Origin: Mesorhizobium amorphae
Lineage (GTDB): Bacteria > Pseudomonadota > Alphaproteobacteria > Rhizobiales > Rhizobiaceae
Length of the DNA: 56,205 nt
Reading direction: 5' to 3'
NCBI GenBank assembly: GCA_003240775.1
Contig: QFNI01000024.1
Location: 1 to 56,205, forward strand
Position numbers and translations under genes: made by a program. The notes beneath the pieces were generated by a model, which saw nothing but the letters and a program-made list of their open reading frames with translations, searched no databases and had not been told where the DNA came from. Below, in pieces: positions 51,394-56,205 of the stretch; position 1 is the first letter of the stretch; each line of letters begins with the position of its first letter.

Positions 51394-52818
51394 ATGTCTG
51401 CGATTCCCGCGGCCGCCCCCGCCAATCCCTGGCGCACCGAGATTTTCGCCACGCTGAGGCTCGGCTGGCCGATGATCCTGACCAACATCGCGCAGACCGC
51501 GATGACGGCGACCGATGTGCTCATTCTCGGCCGCCTGAGTGCCGATGCGCTTGCCGCCGGCGCGCTCGGCTCGAACCTCTATTTCTCGCCCCTCATCTTC
51601 GGGCTCGGCCTGATGCTCGCCACCCAGCCGATGATGGCGACCGAGCTTGGCCGCCGCCGCCATTCCGTGCGCGACCTCCGCCGCACCGTGCGCCAGGGCC
51701 TGTGGCTCGCGATGCTGGTGGCGCTTCCCATCTGGGCTGTGCTGTGGAACGCGGAAGCGATCCTCGCCGCCATGGGCCAGGACCCGCGCCTCACCCCGCT
51801 CGCGGGCGAATACATGCGCACCCTGCAATGGGGCATGGTGTTCTTCTTCGGCTATGTGGTGCTGCGCTCCTTCATCTCCGCGCTCGAGCGTCCGGGCTGG
51901 GCGCTGGCCGTGATGGTGGCGGCTGTGCTGTTCAACGCGGCCGGCAACTGGGCGCTGGTGTTCGGCCATTGGGGCTTTCCCGCGCTGGGCATCGGCGGCT
52001 CGGGCCTCGCCACCTCGCTCGCCAACGCGCTGATGTTCGTGGGCCTTGCCATCGTGGTCGTGACCGACCGCCGCTTCCGGCGCTATCGCCTGTTCGGACG
52101 TTTCTGGCGGCCCGACTGGCCGCGCTTCCGCGCGCTTCTGGGTCTCGGCCTGCCGATCGCGGCCATGCTCGCCTTCGAGACGACCTTGTTCAACGCGGCT
52201 GCGCTGACCATGGGTCTGATCAGCGCCACGGCGCTTGCGGCCCACGCGGTCGCCATCCAGATCGCCGGCCTGTCCTTCATGGTGCCGCTCGGGCTCGGCC
52301 AGGCAGCCACCGTGCGCGTCGGACTCGCCTATGGCGCGGGCGACAGTGCAGGCGTCGCACGCGCGGGCTGGACGGCCTATGGCCTGGGCGTCGGCTTCAT
52401 GGGGCTTGCGGCACTTGGCATGCTTCTGTTCCCTGAAGCGCTGATGGGCGCCTTCATCGACCGCTCGAACCCGGCCAACGCCGCAGTGATCGCGACCGGC
52501 GTGTCTTTCCTGGCATTCGCCGCCCTGTTCCAGATCGTGGACGGCGCGCAGGCCGTCTCGGCCGGCATGCTGCGCGGGCTGCACGACACCAAGATGCCGA
52601 TGCTTTACGCGGCGCTCGGCTATTGGGCCGTCGGCGTTCCGCTCGGCCTCTTCCTGGCATTCTGGGCGAACATGGGCGGCGCCGGCATCTGGCTCGGCCT
52701 TTCGGGTGGGCTCGCGGTGGTGGCGGCCCTTCTTCTCGGCCGCTGGCTGCGCCGCGGGAGGCTCGAAGTGCGGCCCGACGCGATGGGCGCGACAGCCGCC
52801 ATCCACGCGCTTCATTAG
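51394..52818 (+). CDS. MATE-family multidrug/cation efflux transporter (NorM-like)
   Basis: A 474-residue inner-membrane antiporter that would export drugs or cations using a Na+ or H+ gradient. Twelve hydrophobic segments group in two similar halves. The first half begins TLRLGWPMILTNIAQTAMTATDVLILGRL, and the second starts GLPIAAMLAFETTLFNAAAL. The GLGQAATVRVGLAYGAG loop is conserved in MATE proteins. It stands alone between the polyol operon and pncB; the 170-bp gap before it holds no clear site except a weak aaaggcagg ribosome site. Confidence 0.93.
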   Translation: MSAIPAAAPANPWRTEIFATLRLGWPMILTNIAQTAMTATDVLILGRLSADALAAGALGSNLYFSPLIFGLGLMLATQPMMATELGRRRHSVRDLRRTVRQGLWLAMLVALPIWAVLWNAEAILAAMGQDPRLTPLAGEYMRTLQWGMVFFFGYVVLRSFISALERPGWALAVMVAAVLFNAAGNWALVFGHWGFPALGIGGSGLATSLANALMFVGLAIVVVTDRRFRRYRLFGRFWRPDWPRFRALLGLGLPIAAMLAFETTLFNAAALTMGLISATALAAHAVAIQIAGLSFMVPLGLGQAATVRVGLAYGAGDSAGVARAGWTAYGLGVGFMGLAALGMLLFPEALMGAFIDRSNPANAAVIATGVSFLAFAALFQIVDGAQAVSAGMLRGLHDTKMPMLYAALGYWAVGVPLGLFLAFWANMGGAGIWLGLSGGLAVVAALLLGRWLRRGRLEVRPDAMGATAAIHALH

Positions 52819-52837
52819 CCGGGCGTCCCCGGCTTTT
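52817..52837 (+). terminator. Rho-independent terminator after the MATE gene
   Basis: AGCCGGG and CCCGGCT form a perfect 7-bp stem with a 4-nt loop, followed by TTT. The stem starts inside the stop codon of the MATE gene. Confidence 0.75.
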
Positions 52838-52923
52838 CGAGCGGGATGCCTTGCACAAGCCGGGCCGAACAGTGCTAATCCCCCGCGCCAGGGAAAGAGC
52901 CGTGCCCGCGCGGGGGAAGACGA

Positions 52924-54228
52924 ATGCCCAAGACAGACATCGCCAGGCGGGTCCACAACCACACCTGGAAGCTCGACCCGATCGTCCGCTCGCTGCTCGA
53001 CACGGATTTCTACAAGCTCCTGATGCTGCAGATGATCCGCGGCATGTATGCGGATGTGGAAGTCACCTTCTCGCTCATCAACCGCACCACCAAGGTGCGC
53101 CTGGCCGACGAGATCGACGAGGGCGAACTGCGCGCCCAGCTCGACCACGCGCGCACGCTGCGCTTCTCCAAGAAGGAGATGATCTGGCTCGCCGGCAACA
53201 CCTTCTACGGCCGCAAGCAGATCTTCGAACCCGAATTCCTGCAATGGCTGGAAGGCTTCCAGCTTCCCCCTTACGAGTTGACGAAGCGCGACGGCCAATA
53301 CGAACTCGAGTTCCACGGCCCTTGGTCCTATGTGACGCTGTGGGAGATCCCCGCCCTTTCCATCATCAACGAATTGCGCTCGCGCGCGGCGCTCAAGCCC
53401 TTCGGGCCTTTCGCGCTCGACGTGCTTTATGCGCGCGCCAAGGCCAAGCTCTGGGCGAAGACCGAGCGCTTGAAGAAGCTGCCCGGTCTCAAGGTCTCCG
53501 ACTTCGGCACCCGCCGCCGCCACTCCTTCCTGTGGCAGCGCTGGTGCGTGGAGGCGCTCAAGGAAGGCATCGGCGACGCCTTCACCGGCACCTCCAACGT
53601 GCTGCTCGCGATGGACACGGATGTGGAGGCGCTCGGCACCAACGCGCACGAGCTTCCCATGGTGATCGCAGCGCTCGCGCAATCCGAGGAAGAGCTGCGC
53701 GCCGCTCCCTACCAGGTGCTCAAGGACTGGCAGCGCTATTACGGCGGCAACCTCCTGATCGTCCTGCCGGATGCCTTCGGCACCGCGGCCTTCCTGCGCG
53801 ACGCGCCCGACTGGGTGGCCGACTGGACGGGCTTCCGCCCCGACAGCGCCCCGCCCATTCCCGCTGGCGAGACTATCATGCGCTGGTGGCGCGAGAAGGG
53901 CGTTGACCCCTCGAACAAGCTCCTGATCTTCTCCGACGGCCTCGACACCGACACGATCGAGGAGACTTGGCGCCATTTCGACGGCAAGGTCCGCATGTCG
54001 TTCGGCTGGGGCACCAACCTCACCAACGATTTCGAGGATTGCGCGCCCATGCCCGCACCCGGCCTCAAGGCCATCTCGCTCGTCTGCAAGGTCACCCGCG
54101 CCGGCGGGCGCCCCGCGGTGAAGCTTTCCGACAACCCCGCCAAGGCCACCGGCGACCGCGCCGAGATCGACCGCTACCTCCGCGTCTTCGGCGGCGAGGA
54201 GCGCGTGGAGCAGGCGGTGAAGGTCTAG
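52924..54228 (+). CDS. pncB: Nicotinate phosphoribosyltransferase
   Basis: A 434-residue enzyme making nicotinate mononucleotide from nicotinate, PRPP and ATP in NAD salvage. It has SLLDTDFYKLLMLQMI at the start, KVRLADEIDEGEL, DFGTRRRHSFLWQRW (the FGxRR substrate loop), the catalytic-loop-like FTGTSNVLLAM, GTNAHELPMV, and FSDGLDTDTIEE and WGTNLTNDF, all typical of PncB. The NAD synthetase gene that completes the pathway is at the other end of the window. Confidence 0.96.
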   Translation: MPKTDIARRVHNHTWKLDPIVRSLLDTDFYKLLMLQMIRGMYADVEVTFSLINRTTKVRLADEIDEGELRAQLDHARTLRFSKKEMIWLAGNTFYGRKQIFEPEFLQWLEGFQLPPYELTKRDGQYELEFHGPWSYVTLWEIPALSIINELRSRAALKPFGPFALDVLYARAKAKLWAKTERLKKLPGLKVSDFGTRRRHSFLWQRWCVEALKEGIGDAFTGTSNVLLAMDTDVEALGTNAHELPMVIAALAQSEEELRAAPYQVLKDWQRYYGGNLLIVLPDAFGTAAFLRDAPDWVADWTGFRPDSAPPIPAGETIMRWWREKGVDPSNKLLIFSDGLDTDTIEETWRHFDGKVRMSFGWGTNLTNDFEDCAPMPAPGLKAISLVCKVTRAGGRPAVKLSDNPAKATGDRAEIDRYLRVFGGEERVEQAVKV

Positions 54229-54283
54229 GTGACCGCGCGTCGTCTGCCCCTCTGCCACGTTCTCCTGATTGGTCTGGCGCCGA

Positions 54284-54320
54284 CACCTCCCTCTCCCTTG
54301 AGGGAAGGTTAAGGGTGGGG
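54284..54320. repeat. Palindromic repeat unit, second copy
   Basis: CTCCCTCTCCC-TTGA-GGGAAGG followed by AGGGTGGGG has the same hairpin layout and words as the element between smoE and smoF (43711-43816). It lies between pncB and the membrane-protein gene and may overlap the latter's start. Confidence 0.6.
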
Positions 54321-55739
54321 TCGTTGAGCCAGTTTCTGCCGCGACTTCACTCTCGCGCCCTCTTCCTCGCGCTTCTCCTCGCGCCCACCGAGGCCCTCGC
54401 CCACGCCTCCGACCGCGGCCACGTCCTTCTCCTCCCCACCGGCCACTACCTCATCGGCGGCGCGCTCGCCGTTCTCGCCACCTTTGCCGTGCTCCTCCTC
54501 GTGGCTCCCGAGCGCGTCGACCGCTGGGCCCGCGCGCGCAGCTCTCTCGGTTCTCTCCCAGCAAGCTGGCAGACCGCGACCAGCGCGCTCGCCCTTTTCA
54601 TCCTCCTCGGCCTTCTTCATGCCGGCTTCTCCGGCACGCGCGATCCCCTCGCCAACCCCCTCCCCCTCACCGTCTGGACGGTGCTTTGGGTCGGCGTCAC
54701 CCTCTTTCAGGGCACGGCGGGCGATCTTTGGCGCTGGATCGAGCCCACCCGCGCGCCTTGCGCGCTGGCTACCCGGCTAGGCTGGCGCCCGCCCTTGCAG
54801 CTCCCGCCATCCATCGGAATGGCGCCCGCACTGCCGCTCTTCTTCCTGTTCGCCTGGTTCGAGCTGATCGACGCCGCTCCCGACGACCCCGAGCGGCTGG
54901 CTGCAGTGGTGCTGATCTATTTCCTGTTCACGCTTGGTGCCTGCCTGCTTTTCGGCCGCGAGGCCTGGCTCGGCCGGGCGGAGTTCTTGTCCATCCTGTT
55001 TTCCATGCTGGCGCGGCTCGCTCCGAGCGAGGCCCGCGAACAGGACGGCTGCATCCGGTTCGCGCTCCGCCTGCCCGGCGCGGGCTTGCGCGATGCCGAG
55101 CCCCTGCCGCTCACGGGCACGCTCTTTCTGCTGATGGCGCTCGCCTTCGTGTCCTTCGACGGCTTCAACAAGACCTTTCTTTGGCTGGGAACGGTGGGCG
55201 TGAACCCGCTCGAATTCCCCGGTCGCTCCGCGATGGTGCTGCCCAACGGCCTGGGCCTCGTGGCTTTTGCCGCAGGAATGCCCGCCCTTTTCCTGGTTTG
55301 TGTGCTGATCGGCGCGAAGCTTTCGGGCGCTGCCCAGCCCTTCGGGGTGCTCGCCGGCAGGCTCGTCTGGTCGCTGGTGCCGATCGCGCTCGCCTACCAC
55401 TTCGCGCATTATCTGACGGTCTTCCTGGTCAACGCCCAGTACTGGCTCGTCTCGCTGTCCGATCCCTTCTGGCGCGGCTGGGACCTGCTGGGCACCGCGC
55501 GCATGCCCGTGCGCGCAGCGATTGCGGCGGGCTCGGATGCCGCATGGGCGGTGTGGAACGCGCAGGCGGCTGCGATCGTGCTCGGCCATGTGGCGGGCGT
55601 GCTCTTCGCGCACGGCTTGGCCTTCACGCTCGCGCCTGAGCCGAGCCGCGCGGCCCGGCTTCTTGCACCGCTCACGCTTCTGATGGTGCTCTACACGCTG
55701 TTCGGTCTGTGGCTTCTCTCCACGCCCACAGGCGCCTGA
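54315..55739 (+). CDS. Multi-pass membrane protein of unknown function
   Basis: About 474 residues with an N-terminal signal-like helix ending EALAHASDRGHVLLLPTGHYLIGG and around ten membrane segments (ALAVLATFAVLLLV, ALALFILLGLLHAGF, ALPLFFLFAWFEL, GTLFLLMALAFVSFDGF). The AHA...LPxxxYLxGGA...F opening recalls a family sometimes annotated as fenitrothion hydrolase, but this is weak, and no hydrolase motif is visible. The start is uncertain: GTG 54315 or TTG 54324, since the upstream frame runs through pncB and the repeat. The HAS/HAFG-type start suggests a periplasmic N-terminal tip. Confidence 0.65.
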   Translation: MGSLSQFLPRLHSRALFLALLLAPTEALAHASDRGHVLLLPTGHYLIGGALAVLATFAVLLLVAPERVDRWARARSSLGSLPASWQTATSALALFILLGLLHAGFSGTRDPLANPLPLTVWTVLWVGVTLFQGTAGDLWRWIEPTRAPCALATRLGWRPPLQLPPSIGMAPALPLFFLFAWFELIDAAPDDPERLAAVVLIYFLFTLGACLLFGREAWLGRAEFLSILFSMLARLAPSEAREQDGCIRFALRLPGAGLRDAEPLPLTGTLFLLMALAFVSFDGFNKTFLWLGTVGVNPLEFPGRSAMVLPNGLGLVAFAAGMPALFLVCVLIGAKLSGAAQPFGVLAGRLVWSLVPIALAYHFAHYLTVFLVNAQYWLVSLSDPFWRGWDLLGTARMPVRAAIAAGSDAAWAVWNAQAAAIVLGHVAGVLFAHGLAFTLAPEPSRAARLLAPLTLLMVLYTLFGLWLLSTPTGA

Positions 55740-55812
55740 GAGGGACTGCTTGCCAAGCCTGCATGTTCTTGGTCTAGTTCAGCAAAAGCGCCGATAAAAA
55801 GGGGAACGGGCG

Positions 55813-56205
55813 ATGACGGACACCACGATCACGCGGCGCGGTGCGCTGAAGGGCATCGGCCTGACTGCAGCGGGCATCGCGGCCTCTCCCGGCTTCGTGC
55901 GCTATGCGCAGGCGCAGAGCTCCGCCCCCATCCGCATCGGCTTCCAGGCCCACCGCACCGGCATCGGCGCAGCCTATGGCCGCTGGTACGAGCGCACCAC
56001 GACCGCCGCCGTCAAGCGCATCAACGATGCCGGCGGCATCAACGGCCGGCCGGTCGAGATCATCACCGAGGACGACGGCACAGACCCGCGCCGCGGCGCC
56101 GAGGTGGTCGCGAAATTCGCCTCCCAGCACAAGACGGACGTGGTGTTCGGGACCCTCTTCTCCCACGTGGTGGTGGGCTCGGCTCCCACCGCGGGCGAGC
56201 TCAAG
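55813..56205 (+). CDS. Branched-chain-amino-acid-type ABC substrate-binding protein, N-terminal part (runs off window)
   Basis: The first 131 residues of a periplasmic binding protein. A probable Tat-type signal (TRRGALKGIGLTAAGIAASPGF) is followed by the mature start PIRIGFQAHRTGIGAAYGRWYERTTTAAVKRINDAGGINGRPVEIITEDDGTDP, a classic LivK/periplasmic-binding-type-I pattern with NDAGGINGRP. Such proteins bind branched-chain amino acids, amides or aromatic acids; ligand unknown. The partner permease and ATPase genes would lie beyond the window. Confidence 0.9.
   Translation, partial: MTDTTITRRGALKGIGLTAAGIAASPGFVRYAQAQSSAPIRIGFQAHRTGIGAAYGRWYERTTTAAVKRINDAGGINGRPVEIITEDDGTDPRRGAEVVAKFASQHKTDVVFGTLFSHVVVGSAPTAGELK

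Overview
The window is about 56 kb of dense, GC-rich bacterial chromosome, most likely from an alphaproteobacterium of the Hyphomicrobiales (Rhizobiales) type. The evidence is the rhizobial polyol (smo/mtl) operon layout, a TGA-N9-TCA box of the kind bound by the iron regulator RirA, a degenerate HWE-family sensor kinase, GGAAC-N16/17-TGTT/CGTA promoters resembling those of the alphaproteobacterial general stress sigma factor EcfG, and a DUF1127-like small protein. The genus cannot be named from the sequence alone.

Layout. 1-8.0 kb: edge of an HPP-type membrane protein, glutamine-dependent NAD synthetase (nadE), a succinate-semialdehyde-type dehydrogenase, a DUF2946-like protein with a PCuAC copper chaperone, and a ferredoxin-reductase-type flavoprotein overlapping a single-chain aconitase X. 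8.1-15.2 kb: an iron-siderophore uptake operon of TonB receptor, binding protein, fused FhuB permease, ATPase and siderophore-interacting reductase, behind a candidate RirA box. 15.3-20.8 kb (minus strand): GntR regulator, NanE-NanK fusion, sugar-binding protein and two permeases, with no ATPase of its own; this looks like an N-acetylmannosamine or other amino-sugar pathway.

20.9-30.5 kb: a looser stretch of short genes. It holds a histidine-phosphatase homologue, a lipoprotein, three TetR regulators each beside a small target gene and recognisable palindromic operators, a GNAT acetyltransferase, a DUF3224 protein, an AmpR/AmpC-like pair, an IS5-type transposase remnant and a cupin. It ends at a tRNA-Arg(CCG) whose 3' end faces it, so an acquired or reshuffled segment is possible, although no attachment repeat was found.

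31-39.9 kb: an SDR dehydrogenase and a P-loop sugar/nucleoside kinase, a glutathione transferase, then a probable stress cluster: an acidic protein, small membrane proteins, 3-methyladenine DNA glycosylase coupled to an HWE-like pseudokinase, a Crp/Fnr regulator, and a HAD phosphatase. 40-51.2 kb: a SorC regulator, a LysR regulator and the polyol operon smoEFGK-smoS-mtlK-HAD-FGGY kinase, which would import sorbitol, mannitol or related alditols, oxidise them to ketoses and phosphorylate a pentulose. 51.4-56.2 kb: a MATE exporter, nicotinate phosphoribosyltransferase (pncB), a multi-pass membrane protein, and the start of a branched-chain-amino-acid-type binding protein.

The most unusual items are the HWE pseudokinase that lacks its phospho-acceptor His and N-box Asn and sits under an EcfG-like promoter in an operon with a DNA-repair glycosylase; two paralogous membrane-protein/TetR modules sharing the same operator arms; and the ATPase-less amino-sugar transporter attached to a NanE-NanK fusion whose kinase half has lost the usual ROK zinc motif.
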